A stretch of 64,000 bases of DNA from VFZN01 sp050249615 (GCA_050249615.1 JBFWQE010000010.1:1-64000); one strand, 5' to 3'. Positions 15,867-24,646 are shown, counted from the first letter of the stretch. The notes: generated from the sequence alone by a model not told the origin. Numbers and translations are program-made.

Positions 15867-16211
15867 ATGACAAGCGTCAACATAGCCGACCTGAAGAACA
15901 ACCTGTCGCGCTACCTGGCCCGCGTTCGCGAGGGGGCCGAGCTGACGGTGCTCGACCGCGACACGCCGGTCGCGCGCATTGTCCCCTTCGCTACCCGTGC
16001 AGCCGGTCGAAGGGGGGCAGCCGGTCGCGCGGCGGAAGCGACCGAATCGAAGCAGCGGATGGCCGAACTGCAGCGACTGGGCATTGTCGGGACCGGTGAT
16101 CCGGACGGCCTTGCGGACCTCGCGCGCACGCACGCGCCGGTCAAACTCGCCAGGGGCACGCCCAGCGCGGTGGACCTCCTCATTCAGATGCGGCGCGAGA
16201 GCACGCGGTGA
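15867..16211 (+). CDS. Phd-type antitoxin (second module)
   Basis: The product has 114 residues. The first ~45 residues (NIADLKNNLSRYLARVREG, LTVLDRDTPVARIVPF) are the Phd/YefM fold. The rest is a long basic then helical tail that likely binds the toxin. The stop overlaps the next GTG start by 4 bases (16208-16211). It is divergent from a different antitoxin/PIN pair, with an 86-base shared control region. Confidence 0.85.
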   Translation: MTSVNIADLKNNLSRYLARVREGAELTVLDRDTPVARIVPFATRAAGRRGAAGRAAEATESKQRMAELQRLGIVGTGDPDGLADLARTHAPVKLARGTPSAVDLLIQMRRESTR

Positions 16212-16633
16212 GGTTCTGGGACAGCTCTGCACTCGTGCCGCTCGTCCTGGATGAGCCTGCATCCGCTGAAATGCGGCGTCTCATGCGCGAGGATGGGGAT
16301 GCCATCGTGTGGACGCTGGCATCTGTCGAGGTCTTGTCTGCGCTGGCGCGGCTGGAACGATCGTCCCGGGAATTGGACGATCTGCTCGGCGGCGTGCGGC
16401 GCGATGCGCTGGACCGTGTCCGCCGGTGTCACGCGGTGACGATGGTGGACGCGGTGCGGCAGCGGGCGGAGCGGCTGGTGAGCGTGCACGCGCTCACCGC
16501 CGCCGACACTCTGCAGCTGGCGGCTGCACTGGTGGCGTCTCGCGAGCAGCCGGAGACGCTGGAGTTCGTGACGCTCGACAAGGTGCTCGCCCGCGTCGCG
16601 CGGCTCGAGGGGTTTCCCGTCGTGGGAGTGTGA
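16208..16633 (+). CDS. PIN-domain ribonuclease toxin (second module)
   Basis: The product has 141 residues, GTG start overlapping the antitoxin stop. RFWDSSALVPLVLDEPAS is the PIN first strand with the catalytic Asp; HALTAADTLQLAAALVA gives the central acidic site; FVTLDKVLARVARLEGFPV is the C-terminal PIN strand. It differs from the PIN toxin of the divergent module, so the two systems are not recent duplicates. Expected activity is sequence-specific RNA cleavage under antitoxin control. Confidence 0.87.
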   Translation: MRFWDSSALVPLVLDEPASAEMRRLMREDGDAIVWTLASVEVLSALARLERSSRELDDLLGGVRRDALDRVRRCHAVTMVDAVRQRAERLVSVHALTAADTLQLAAALVASREQPETLEFVTLDKVLARVARLEGFPVVGV

Positions 16634-16639
16634 GGGCCT

Positions 16640-16690
16640 GGCGGGCGCGGGCGGGTGCGAACGCGTGCGGGCAGGTGCGAACGGGTGCAC
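16640..16690 (+). repeat. GGTGCG(GGCA/AACG) decamer array
   Basis: About four or five degenerate copies of the decamer GGTGCGGGCA/GGTGCGAACG lie 7 bases after the PIN toxin stop. The same unit appears at 26044-26118 and 57501-57630. Confidence 0.75.
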
Positions 16691-16756
16691 GTATGCCCGG
16701 CAATTGGGCACAGCGCCGCCTGGCTCCACCCGCGGACGTCGGCCGCACCTGCCCCT

Positions 16757-16972
16757 TCAGCTGGCCGGCTCGAGGCGCTCGAAGCTGAGCGCGCCGGACG
16801 GGCACGCGCTCACCTGGCGTTCGATCTCGTCGGCCGGTGCGCCGGTGACCGTCACCCACGGCGTGCGGGCCACGTCGAACACCGCCGGCAAGCCGCGCAC
16901 GCAGTTGGCGGCGTGCGTGCAGATGTCGGGATCGTAGCGCACGATGAATGTCTCGGCGCGGTACTCCTGCAT
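16757..16972 (-). CDS. Small divergent ferredoxin (Fer4_19-like)
   Basis: The product has 71 residues with Cys residues in DICTHAANCVRGLP and CPSGALSF, the spacing of the short single-cluster ferredoxin-like family often annotated as (4Fe-4S) Fer4_19. It would be a cytoplasmic electron carrier. It lies 18 bases after the DUF4242 gene on the same strand, and both follow the large HTH-AAA-TPR regulator, so the three probably form one operon. Confidence 0.8.
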   Translation of the reverse strand: MQEYRAETFIVRYDPDICTHAANCVRGLPAVFDVARTPWVTVTGAPADEIERQVSACPSGALSFERLEPAS

Positions 16973-16990
16973 GGCGGCTCCTTCCAGGGT

Positions 16991-17257
16991 TTAGACGAAC
17001 ATGTCCGGGCTCACCTCGAGCCCGATCTCCGACACACGGTCGATGGGCAGGCCGGCTCGTCGCGCGTGCTCCCAGAGCAGCGCCGCGTTCGGCGCCTCGT
17101 ACTCGCAGTAGATCTTGCCGTCGGCCTCGGAGATGTAGCTCTTGATCCAGACGATGCCGTCCATCGCCGCGATGGCCTGTTTCGAGCGCCGGGCTGCCTC
17201 GGCGAGCTCGTCACGGCTCATCGGGGGAATCGATCGTTCGATGATGAATCGAGGCAT
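16991..17257 (-). CDS. DUF4242-family protein
   Basis: The product has 88 residues from the ATG at 17257, chosen because MPRFIIERSIP is the conserved start of the family. The later signature IVWIKSYISEADGKIYCEYEAP and HARRAGLPIDRVSEI also match. DUF4242 proteins are small ferredoxin-fold proteins of unclear function, sometimes described as metal-binding. It lies 13 bases after the large regulator and 18 before the ferredoxin gene. Confidence 0.85.
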   Translation of the reverse strand: MPRFIIERSIPPMSRDELAEAARRSKQAIAAMDGIVWIKSYISEADGKIYCEYEAPNAALLWEHARRAGLPIDRVSEIGLEVSPDMFV

Positions 17258-17270
17258 GGGTCCTCCGGCT

Positions 17271-20200
17271 TCATGACTGTGACAGTTGCGAGGTGAGGGT
17301 GTCCACCGCCTCACGAAGCGAGGCCGTGGCGTCGGCCGTCATCAAACCGCGTGCCTGCGTAAGCTCTTCCCGAGCGAGCTCGACGAGCCCCGCGTCCAGG
17401 TGCAGGAGCGAGAGTCGCTGGAACATCCAGGCCTGTCCGTCCGGGTCGTGAGCCTCGACGCGCACGTCCAGGCTTCGCTCGTACCAGCTGCGGGCGGTGT
17501 CCGGCTCGCCCAGGTCACGGTAGATGTCGCCCAGCAGTGCCATGGCGTGGCCGCGGAGCCGAGATTCGTCCGAGCCGTCCAGCGCGTCGAGCGAGGCTTC
17601 GAGCTGCCGAATCGCCTCGTGCCGGCGGCCGAGCGCGCGCAGCGTGGCGCCGAGCGCGTTGAGCATCAGCGCCAGTGCAGCGGGTGGACCATTCCGGCGG
17701 AAGATCTCGCACGCCTGCTCGAAGTGCTGCCGGGCCCGGGCGAACCGGCCCTCGGTGAACTCGACGATCCCCAGCGTGTTGAGGTTACGGCCGCGGGCAG
17801 GCTCGTCGGCGGCCTTGACCGCCAGCTGGAGTGCGCGCTCGAGGGTGCCGCGGACGTCCGTCGCCGGGGCACCAGCCTCGCGCAGTCCGCGGGCGAGACG
17901 TTCGAAGGCGGCCAGGCCCCGGCTCGTGAAGCCGAGCCGCTGGGCCGTCTCGGCAGCCCGCCCTGCCGCGTCGATCGCACGGGCCCATTCGCCGAGCTGG
18001 ACGCGGACCCAGGCAAGTTGTTCCCAGTGATCGATGACCCCCTCGGTCTCGTGCAGCCGATCGAAGATCGCGAGCGCCTCTTCGAGGCAAGCCGCGGCCT
18101 CCGGCCAGCGGCGTGTCCGCGCGTGGGTGTCCGCGAGTCCCGGCAGCGTCATCGACAGGCCGTGGGCGTAATGCAGCTCGCGGCACCGGCCCACGCACTC
18201 CTCGAACAGCTGCTCGGCGGCGGCTGTGTCCCCGGCGTCCAGGCGCAGCCGCGCGAGCGACAGCACCGAGAACACGCGGTGAATCGGCACGCCGCCGGGG
18301 ATCTGGATGTCGTTCATCACGTGCTCGAGCACGTCGGCGGCGCGCGCCGCCTCGCCGAGCGACGCGAGGACACTGGAGGTGACCTGGTAGACGTAGGACG
18401 CCGCCACGGGCGACAGCCCCTCGACGGCTTCGGCGTCAGCGAGGTGATCCAGCGCCTCCGCGTGGCGACCCTGGGCCCGGAGGACGGCGGCAATGCTCGT
18501 GAGATCCGTGGCGATGCCGTCCCGATCGTCGATGGACCGGGCGATGGCCAGGGCGCGCTGGTTGCACGTTATGGCCTCCGCCTCCTGGCCGCGCCGCCAC
18601 TCCGAGAAGCCGAGGGCCCGCCAGGCGCTCCGCTCGACGGCGCGGTAGCCCGTGGCCTGACACAGCTCGAGCGCCCGGGAGATAAGCGGCCGAGCCTCCT
18701 CGAAGCGGCCCTGGATGCTCCGCAGATCGCCGAGCCGCACGAGGGCTTCCGCCAGCAGATCTCGGTGCGGTGAGTCCTCCAGCGCCTGCAGGGCCCGAGA
18801 GAGCAATTGTTCCTGCTGGTTGCGGTCGCCCATCGGCTCCGACGCGCGTTCCTCCAGCAGCAGGATCTCGCCCAGCAGGCGCGGGTCCTGTTCGGCTGCC
18901 GCCAGACGTGTGTACGAGCGCTGCGCCTGCTCCAGCAGATCCACCGCGTGGCCGAACTGCGTGAGCGCGAACGCCCGGCGGGCCGCCCGCAGCGCGAACT
19001 CGGTGGCCCTCGCCCAGGATTCGCTCCTGTTGAAGTGAAAGGCGAGCACGTCGGCGTGACGGTCCACTTGCGTCGCGTGCAAGTCGCACAGCAGTTCCGC
19101 GAGCCGCCCGTGGAGCGCCTTCCGCTCGAACGCCGGCATGCTGAGGTACGCGACCTCCTGTGTCAGGCTGTGCTTGAACCGGAACGTCGGCTCCCGGCCC
19201 GTCCTGAGCGCCTGCAGGATCCGCGCGCCCAGCAGGCGGCGCAGGCTCGCGTCCAGCGGAGCGGGATCGGGCAGCAGGCGACCCAGAACCTCTCGCGTGC
19301 ACTCCCGTCCCACGACTGCCGCCGTGCGCAGCACCTCGCGGTCGTCCGTGCCCAACCGATCGATCCGAGCGCGAATGACGGCCTGCACCGTCGAGGGCAG
19401 CTGCAGCCCGTCGAGATCCGAAGCGTCTCGGCCCTGGTCGTGCAGGGAGTCGCAGAGCTCCTCGACGAAGAAGGGATTGCCGCCCGTGCGGGCGTGGACC
19501 TGGTGGATGAATTCCGGTGCGATCGGGCCGTCGACGAGCGCCTGGACCAGCGTCCCGGTCTCGGCAGGAGACAGCGGCTCCAGCGTGAGCGTCTCCACTC
19601 CGGCGGGCACGGCGTCTGGCGAAAGACCCTCCGATCGTGACGTCACCAGCACCAGCAGCGGCACTGGTCCTGCGTCCTGCGCCAGCTGGCGCAGCACGTC
19701 AACGGACCCTTCGTCCGCCCAGTGCCAGTCCTCGAGCAGCAGTGCGAGCGGCCGCCGCGCGGCCGCCGCGACGAAGGCCGCCGACAGTGCCTCGCGCAAG
19801 GCGATCTTGAGCTCGAGCCCCTGGAGGTAGGCGGGCAGCGCGTAGGACGTCGACGCGATGCCGAGCAGGTGCAGGTACTGGGGCACGAAGGTCTCGAGGG
19901 AGGGATCGATCGCCTGGACGCCAGCGGTCACCGACGCTTCGTCGGCCGTGCCCGCCACGAGGCCCGTCAGCTCGGCGAACGCCTCGACCAGCGGCAGGTA
20001 CGGCCGGCCCTGCGCGGCCGAACGGCCGGTCGCGAATGCCGGACCTCCCTCGTTGACGGCGCGCCGGAACTCGAGCAGCAGGCGGCTCTTGCCCATGCCC
20101 GCCTCACCGAGCAGGTGCAGCACCCGTCCCCCGCGGGTGCAGGTCGCCCCCCAGGCGGCGCGCAGCCGATCGATCTCAGCCGTCCGGCCGACGAAGGATG

Positions 20201-21041
20201 TCAGGCCACGCCGGACCGCGGCGGCGAAGCGCGAGGGGACCGGCACCGGGGCGCCGAGCCTCCGGATCGCCAGCAGGCGCCCGCCCGCCTGGAGCGGCGG
20301 CTTCTCGACGGTCTCGAAGAACGGATCGACGAGCCGCGTGACCCCCTGACCCAGCAGCACCTCGCCATCGCCGGCATGAGCCGCGAGCAGGCGGGCCTCG
20401 TCCACGACCGTGCCTGTGGGTGAGATGCGTCCGTCTGGCGACGCCGCGGTGAGGACCGGTCCGAACGCCAGGCCGCCGGTCAGCGGAATCCGCGTGGAGG
20501 CCGCCGTCTGGCGCATCGAGTCCGCCGCTCGCGCCGCCCGCACCCCATCGTCTTCCTCCGCGCCAGCAAGGCCAAAGGCCAGCACGGCGTGATCGCCGAA
20601 TCTGGCGAGGACGTGCGCGCGGTGTGACTCCCGGCAGACCGCGAGCGCCTCGTTCAGCGCCGAGAGGTCCCGGCCCACCGCGTCCGGGCCGCGTTCGTCG
20701 GCGAGCTGTCCAGGACGCGCGATGCTCAGCACGAGGATGGCCACGTCGCGACGCTCCAGCCGGAGGGGCGCGGCCGCGGCGTTCACGATCGACGCGTCGG
20801 CGTCGATGCCGGCCGTCGTCGACAGCTCGGTCAGGCGGCGAGGGCCGACGCTCCGCCGCGCCACCCACGCGTCGATCTCCGGCGCCCACGCGTACACCGA
20901 GGCGAGGCGATCGTGCTGCAGCCGGTGGACGGGCAGGCCCTCTCTCGCTTCCCAGCGCTGCACGGTCCGGACGTCCCGGTTCAGGTACACGGCAATCGCC
21001 TTCCACGAGTCGAGGCGCGCTTCGTCCGGGCGGGTGGCCAT
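17271..21041 (-). CDS. HTH / degenerate cyclase / AAA ATPase / TPR signalling protein
   Basis: The product has 1256 residues from the ATG at 21041 (a GTG six codons upstream is possible). Residues 9-60 form a MerR/excisionase-like helix-turn-helix (WKAIAVYLNRDVRTVQRWE). Residues ~85-260 look like a class III cyclase domain, but the first metal Asp is replaced (ILVLSIARPG), so it is probably catalytically dead. An AAA/STAND-type ATPase follows, with Walker A GEAGMGKS (K318) and Walker B-like LALLLEDWHWADEG. The last ~650 residues are TPRs. Such architecture suits an ATP-switched transcription regulator. DUF4242 and ferredoxin genes follow within 20 bases each and are likely co-transcribed or regulated. 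Confidence 0.85.
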   Translation of the reverse strand: MATRPDEARLDSWKAIAVYLNRDVRTVQRWEAREGLPVHRLQHDRLASVYAWAPEIDAWVARRSVGPRRLTELSTTAGIDADASIVNAAAAPLRLERRDVAILVLSIARPGQLADERGPDAVGRDLSALNEALAVCRESHRAHVLARFGDHAVLAFGLAGAEEDDGVRAARAADSMRQTAASTRIPLTGGLAFGPVLTAASPDGRISPTGTVVDEARLLAAHAGDGEVLLGQGVTRLVDPFFETVEKPPLQAGGRLLAIRRLGAPVPVPSRFAAAVRRGLTSFVGRTAEIDRLRAAWGATCTRGGRVLHLLGEAGMGKSRLLLEFRRAVNEGGPAFATGRSAAQGRPYLPLVEAFAELTGLVAGTADEASVTAGVQAIDPSLETFVPQYLHLLGIASTSYALPAYLQGLELKIALREALSAAFVAAAARRPLALLLEDWHWADEGSVDVLRQLAQDAGPVPLLVLVTSRSEGLSPDAVPAGVETLTLEPLSPAETGTLVQALVDGPIAPEFIHQVHARTGGNPFFVEELCDSLHDQGRDASDLDGLQLPSTVQAVIRARIDRLGTDDREVLRTAAVVGRECTREVLGRLLPDPAPLDASLRRLLGARILQALRTGREPTFRFKHSLTQEVAYLSMPAFERKALHGRLAELLCDLHATQVDRHADVLAFHFNRSESWARATEFALRAARRAFALTQFGHAVDLLEQAQRSYTRLAAAEQDPRLLGEILLLEERASEPMGDRNQQEQLLSRALQALEDSPHRDLLAEALVRLGDLRSIQGRFEEARPLISRALELCQATGYRAVERSAWRALGFSEWRRGQEAEAITCNQRALAIARSIDDRDGIATDLTSIAAVLRAQGRHAEALDHLADAEAVEGLSPVAASYVYQVTSSVLASLGEAARAADVLEHVMNDIQIPGGVPIHRVFSVLSLARLRLDAGDTAAAEQLFEECVGRCRELHYAHGLSMTLPGLADTHARTRRWPEAAACLEEALAIFDRLHETEGVIDHWEQLAWVRVQLGEWARAIDAAGRAAETAQRLGFTSRGLAAFERLARGLREAGAPATDVRGTLERALQLAVKAADEPARGRNLNTLGIVEFTEGRFARARQHFEQACEIFRRNGPPAALALMLNALGATLRALGRRHEAIRQLEASLDALDGSDESRLRGHAMALLGDIYRDLGEPDTARSWYERSLDVRVEAHDPDGQAWMFQRLSLLHLDAGLVELAREELTQARGLMTADATASLREAVDTLTSQLSQS

Positions 21042-21201
21042 CGCAGCACGACTCAGCACGCCCGTAAGGGTGGCTGACGGCGGCGCATTCTACACCACGA
21101 CAAAGTGCGGCAGTGCGAGCACGCCGGACCTTGCCGTGGTACGGATGCGGCGGGCCGCGGCTATCGTCCCCTCCGGCCACTTTGACCAGGAGGGACGAGC
21201 C

Positions 21202-21693
21202 ATGGCGCAGAGACGAGTGCTGGCGACGGTCGTTGTGACGATGGCGGCGATGGCCTGGGGGGTGGGCGGGGCCGGGGCCCAGTCCATCACCGGCGCAGCG
21301 GGCCAGACGCCGGCGGAGCGGGAGGTGCGCGCCGCCGAGGAGCAGATGCACAAGGCGTACGCCTCCGGCGACGTGGCGCTGTTCACCAGCCTGTATGCCG
21401 CGGACGGAACGTTCACCTACAGCAGGGGAGCCACGGTCACCAGCCAGCAGCGGATCAAGGACTTCGCGACGCAGGCGAAGGAGCGGCGATTCACGGACCT
21501 GCGCGACGAAATCGTCTCGATCACGGTGCTGGGCGACGTCGCCCTGGTGCGCTGCATCAGCCGGTACAGCAACCCCGGCGGGGCGCCCGACTCGCATCTG
21601 ACGATTCTGCGCGTGTGGCACAGGCGCGGCGGGCGGTGGCAGGTGGTGGCGTTCCAGTCGACGGCCGTGCGGGCGGCGGGGACAACGCCGTGA
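21202..21693 (+). CDS. Secreted SnoaL/NTF2-like protein (DUF4440)
   Basis: The product has 163 residues; the ATG follows AGGAGGG (21188-21194). The first 27 residues are a signal peptide ending GGAGAQS. The remainder is the cone-shaped NTF2-like fold: AEEQMHKAYASGDVALFTSLY, ADGTFTYSRGATVTSQQ and HLTILRVWHRRGGRWQVVAFQ. DUF4440 members are small ligand-binding or isomerase-like proteins with many roles; no substrate can be named. It is divergent from the large HTH-AAA-TPR regulator, with 160 bases between. Confidence 0.85.
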   Translation: MAQRRVLATVVVTMAAMAWGVGGAGAQSITGAAGQTPAEREVRAAEEQMHKAYASGDVALFTSLYAADGTFTYSRGATVTSQQRIKDFATQAKERRFTDLRDEIVSITVLGDVALVRCISRYSNPGGAPDSHLTILRVWHRRGGRWQVVAFQSTAVRAAGTTP

Positions 21694-21703
21694 CGGGCGT
21701 GTC

Positions 21704-21925
21704 GTGCGCGTGGGCCGGGCCGGCGCCGTGTTGGTGGAAGTCGGCGGTGCCGTGCTTCGTGTGGCGACGCTGGCTGATATCATCAAGAGCAAGCGTGCCG
21801 CGCGAATCGTCCCCGCGACCGCGCCGTCCTCGAGGTGCTGGAGACCGCCCTCGAGGAAGCCGCCCAGCCGCCGCGTCCGTCTCGCCGCCCTCGCTCGCGA
21901 AAGCCGTCGTGAGCTCGTCGAGCGT
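21704..21925 (+). pseudogene. Decayed C-terminal fragment of a nucleotidyltransferase
   Basis: One frame reads AVLVEVGGAVLRVATLADIIKSKRAA, the hallmark C-terminal segment of AbiEii/DUF6036-type nucleotidyltransferases. Directly after, the expected continuation NRPRDRAVLEVLETALEEA is present but in another frame. Two extra bases (GCGCG for GCG, near 21807-21811) break it. No N-terminal nucleotidyltransferase core precedes it. So this is a truncated, frameshifted remnant. Confidence 0.65.
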
Positions 21926-21947
21926 GTGCGCCGCTGGCAGGCGCGGC

Positions 21948-22009
21948 CGCCCGGCAAGCGCACCAACTTCCTCCGAAAGCGCGTCGGCTGGCGGGCGACG
22001 GCCCTGTAG
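21948..22009 (+). repeat. 62-bp direct repeat, copy 1
   Basis: This block, containing the distinctive GCGCACCAACTTCCT and GGGCGACGGCCCTG, recurs at 23016-23077 with about 7 mismatches. In this copy it reads as the end of a small gene (KRTNFLRKRVG...ATAL, stop at 22007). The two copies bracket the DUF6036 toxin-antitoxin pair. Confidence 0.75.
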
Positions 22010-22121
22010 CATCTGCTGATGAACGGGAGTTCAGACGAAGAGCCACGGACCGGGGAGGTGACGTCCCTGCTCGCCGCCTGGCGGGAAGGTGATGCGGCCG
22101 CCCGTTCATCGACCCTCCTGC

Positions 22122-22655
22122 TCAGGCTCCACTGGCAACGAGGCGTTGAAGTCGTTCCTGAATGGCGTGGACCCGTTTGTCGGGTAAGGGCAGCTGTCCG
22201 AGGCGACGGCCCAACACCGTCCGATCGGCCATGCCGGCGCGCAGCAGCTCGCCGACGAACTCGAAGTCTCGCGTCCGTCCAGCCACGAGTTTCGAGCAGG
22301 CGAGGTCGTGCACCTCGAGGCACCATCCCGTGGCGCCCCCGGTGTTGTCGTTGTGGAGGGGAACCACTCGCTTCTCCCAGCCGGCCGGCAAAATCGCGGT
22401 TGTCTCGTCCACCCCATGCGCGTAGTAGCCAAACGTCTGGTGGAACGTCGAAAGCTCGCCGATCGCGCCGTCGATGATGTCGGATTTCTCAGGGGCGTAG
22501 CGAGGGTAGATGTCGGCTTCGATCGAGACGAGCAAGGCACTCGGCGCCTCCGGGAACTGCCCGAGGATGGCCTGGCTGCCGATGACGACGAACTCGCGCT
22601 CGTTCGTCAGCGCCGACGCCGCCCGCAGGAGGTGCTCAAGCGCCGCGCGGGTCAT
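22122..22655 (-). CDS. DUF6036-type nucleotidyltransferase, probable toxin
   Basis: The product has 177 residues. REFVVIGSQAILGQFP is the nucleotidyltransferase-fold GSxA-type motif, and ALLVSIEADIYPRY gives the acidic pair. FHQTFGYYAHGVDETTAILP and the closing VHDLACSKLVAGRTRDFEF complete the family pattern. These proteins resemble AbiEii/MenT toxins that modify tRNA ends, but DUF6036 function is mostly inferred. The start overlaps the upstream partner gene by 20 bases. The pair is framed by 62-bp direct repeats, which suggests it entered or moved as a unit. Confidence 0.75.
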   Translation of the reverse strand: MTRAALEHLLRAASALTNEREFVVIGSQAILGQFPEAPSALLVSIEADIYPRYAPEKSDIIDGAIGELSTFHQTFGYYAHGVDETTAILPAGWEKRVVPLHNDNTGGATGWCLEVHDLACSKLVAGRTRDFEFVGELLRAGMADRTVLGRRLGQLPLPDKRVHAIQERLQRLVASGA

Positions 22656-22986
22656 AGCGCTGCAGAATCACCCGACGCTCCGCGGGCGTGAGCACGCCCG
22701 CGAAGGGGCTCGACTGCCTCAGCCACGCCGCCCGCTCATCGTCCGCGCGCAGTACCGACAGGAGTTGCGGCAGCGTGGCGGTGTCCAGGAGCGATTGCCA
22801 TTCGCGCAGCGGCGCGGAAGGGTTGGTCGACATCCATCGACGCAGGTTCGCGCGGGCCACGTTCAGCAAGTCGGGGTCCGCCTCGAGCCTCGCGGCCACC
22901 GCGTCGTGCAGCGCCCGGCTGCGCTGATCGATCCACTGGTGGTGTCGCACGCGTCGAGTATAGACTGCCGCCTCCGGCGATACCAT
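22636..22986 (-). CDS. Partner of the DUF6036 nucleotidyltransferase, probable antitoxin
   Basis: The product has 116 residues from the ATG at 22986; the longer open frame upstream runs through the repeat and is rejected. The middle (ARANLRRWMS, EWQSLLDTATLPQLLSVLRA) and end (LRQSSPFAGVLTPAERRVIL) belong to a helical family commonly found immediately before such nucleotidyltransferases. It overlaps the toxin by 20 bases. The antitoxin role is inferred from that pairing. Confidence 0.7.
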   Translation of the reverse strand: MVSPEAAVYTRRVRHHQWIDQRSRALHDAVAARLEADPDLLNVARANLRRWMSTNPSAPLREWQSLLDTATLPQLLSVLRADDERAAWLRQSSPFAGVLTPAERRVILQRYDPRGA

Positions 22987-23015
22987 CGTCAGGCCACGAC
23001 CGGCGGCGCCGCGCT

Positions 23016-23077
23016 CGCCCGCCAGGCGCACCAACTTCCTTCGAAAGCGCATCGGCCGACGGGCGACGGCCCTGCAG
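23016..23077 (+). repeat. 62-bp direct repeat, copy 2
   Basis: About 89% identical to 21948-22009. In this copy the coding frame of the small-gene tail is no longer closed by a stop at the same place. It lies just upstream of the DUF6036 operon start. Confidence 0.7.
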
Positions 23078-23098
23078 GGCACGCCCCCTCGTGTGCGC

Positions 23099-23904
23099 CT
23101 ACTCAGCCACGCGCGAGATCGCTCCGACAAAGGCCCGCAGGCCTGCCGGGCCGTCGACGGCGGCGCGGTAGACGCGCGCCATGTCGAGGTTCTCGTAGGC
23201 GTGGGCCACGACATTGCGGAACCCGGCGGCACGTACCAGCCGGCTGGCCAGGCCTTCGTCGATCACGCCGTGCGCCTGCAGCCGACGGAACGCCTCTGCA
23301 TAACTCTGGGGTGTGCCCGCGCCGAGAGTGACGCAGGTTGAGACGGCCAGATCGATGACGATCTGCGTGGCCTGCCACAGATGCAGGACCACGGCATCGG
23401 ACGCGTCGCTCGACGCCTGGAAATCGTCCTTGCGTGCCGGGTGGCGGTCGCGCACCCGTGCGAGGTGACGCTCGAGGGCGGCCGCACGCTCGGCCAGGAC
23501 GGGTCGGTCGACGGGGCTCACCGTTCCACCCTGTGCACCCCTCTCGTACGCCGGCTCGAGCACGGGCGCGAGATCGCACCAGGTGTCCACGGCGGCGAGC
23601 TGGAATCGCTCGAATGCGCCTCGTTCGCACTCGACGATCGCCACGCCGTCCCGCGCGACGCGAAAGCCAAGAGGGCGCCGGCGCGATCGAGATCGACGAG
23701 GTCGATCCGGTCGGCTCTCAAATGGTCGGCGAGCCTGGCGAGCAGGGCGTCGGGATCGAAACCGGCGTCGCCACGATACGCGAAGTCCCAGTCCGAGCCG
23801 GCGTGCGCATCGCCCCGCGCACGCGAGCCATGCAGCACCAGCAACAGCAGACCCGGAACGTCCGCCGCCTCCGCGCGCAGAAGCCGCTCGCCTGGCCCAC
23901 CCAC
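23099..23904 (-). pseudogene. MNT-HEPN fused nucleotidyltransferase/RNase toxin-antitoxin, frameshifted
   Basis: The N-terminal part, from a GTG at 23904, holds the MNT antitoxin motif GSRARGDAHAGSDWDF. The C-terminal part holds a HEPN toxin with RNVVAHAY, i.e. Rx4H plus the modifiable Tyr of HepT. The two are in different frames; joining LLAF to RVARDGVAIVE near 23660-23670 needs one missing base (TTCGCG for TTCCGCG). A single-gene MNT-HEPN fusion is a self-regulating toxin-antitoxin: the MNT half adenylylates the HEPN Tyr. The frameshift may be real decay or a sequencing error; two more single-base lesions lie within 1.2 kb. Confidence 0.7.
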
Positions 23905-23930
23905 GGGTCGGAGCGGCCGGAGAAGGCGTC

Positions 23931-24646
23931 ATGCGTGGACGAACGGCACTGTCGGTGACGATGATGGCGGGCGCGGTGGGTACCTGGGTGGTGGTCTCGC
24001 CGCCGTTGTCGGCCGCGCCCAAGCCGGCGGGCGTCACCGTCTCGAACATGCGGATCGACGCGGATCCCGCGTTCCACATCCGGCCCGATGCCTGGCTCGT
24101 CGATGGCTCGGGCGCGTTCGTCGATACGCCCTACCTCGACTACCGAACCCCCGGCAGGGATGCCTGCGTGCAGGGCGAGATCTACACGACCGGTCTGGCC
24201 TCGCTCGTCCTGAACCGGAGGATGCCGGACGGCAGCAAGTGCGCCGACAATGCCGACAGCCCGCCGTCGGCGCGGTCGCCGCGCGCGTTCCGCATTCGCT
24301 TCGACAGCTTAGAGGCCTGTGCGCTCGTGACCGGGGTCGCGAGCGCCAGCTGCGAGCACCTGACGCCAGCAGGCTCGCCGCATGTCCGAGGCGAAACGGT
24401 TTTCAAGAACAAGGTGTCGAAGACGGCGTTCACGTTCTACTACATCACCCAGGACGCGAACGGTGCGTGCTCCACCAGTACCGGCTGACAACGGATACCA
24501 GCGCGCCGATCGTGGGTTCCACGAACAGCAAGACGGTGGCGTACGGCGGAACCGCGACACTGGCGCAGCACCAGGGCAACCCGGGCGGCTACGTTCCGCT
24601 CGTCTACGGCATTCCGCTGTCGTTCCGCATCACCCCGATCGCGTGA
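23931..24646 (+). pseudogene. Secreted protein of unknown function, frameshifted near its end
   Basis: The first frame gives 185 residues from the ATG at 23931 to a stop at 24488, with a signal peptide (VVVSPPLSAAPK). The sense continues in another frame: YRLTTDTSAPIVGSTNSKTV to GIPLSFRITPIA, stop at 24646. Restoring one base near 24470 would give ~238 residues. No family is recognised; the body is beta-rich with several Cys residues (DACVQGE, SKCADN, EHLT after SC). It is divergent from the MNT-HEPN gene with only 26 bases between. Confidence 0.55.

Noticed and set aside
21948..23077. Insertion sequence flanked by repeats
   Set aside because: The repeats are direct, diverged and 62 bp; no transposase and no terminal inverted repeats are present, so a classical IS is not supported.
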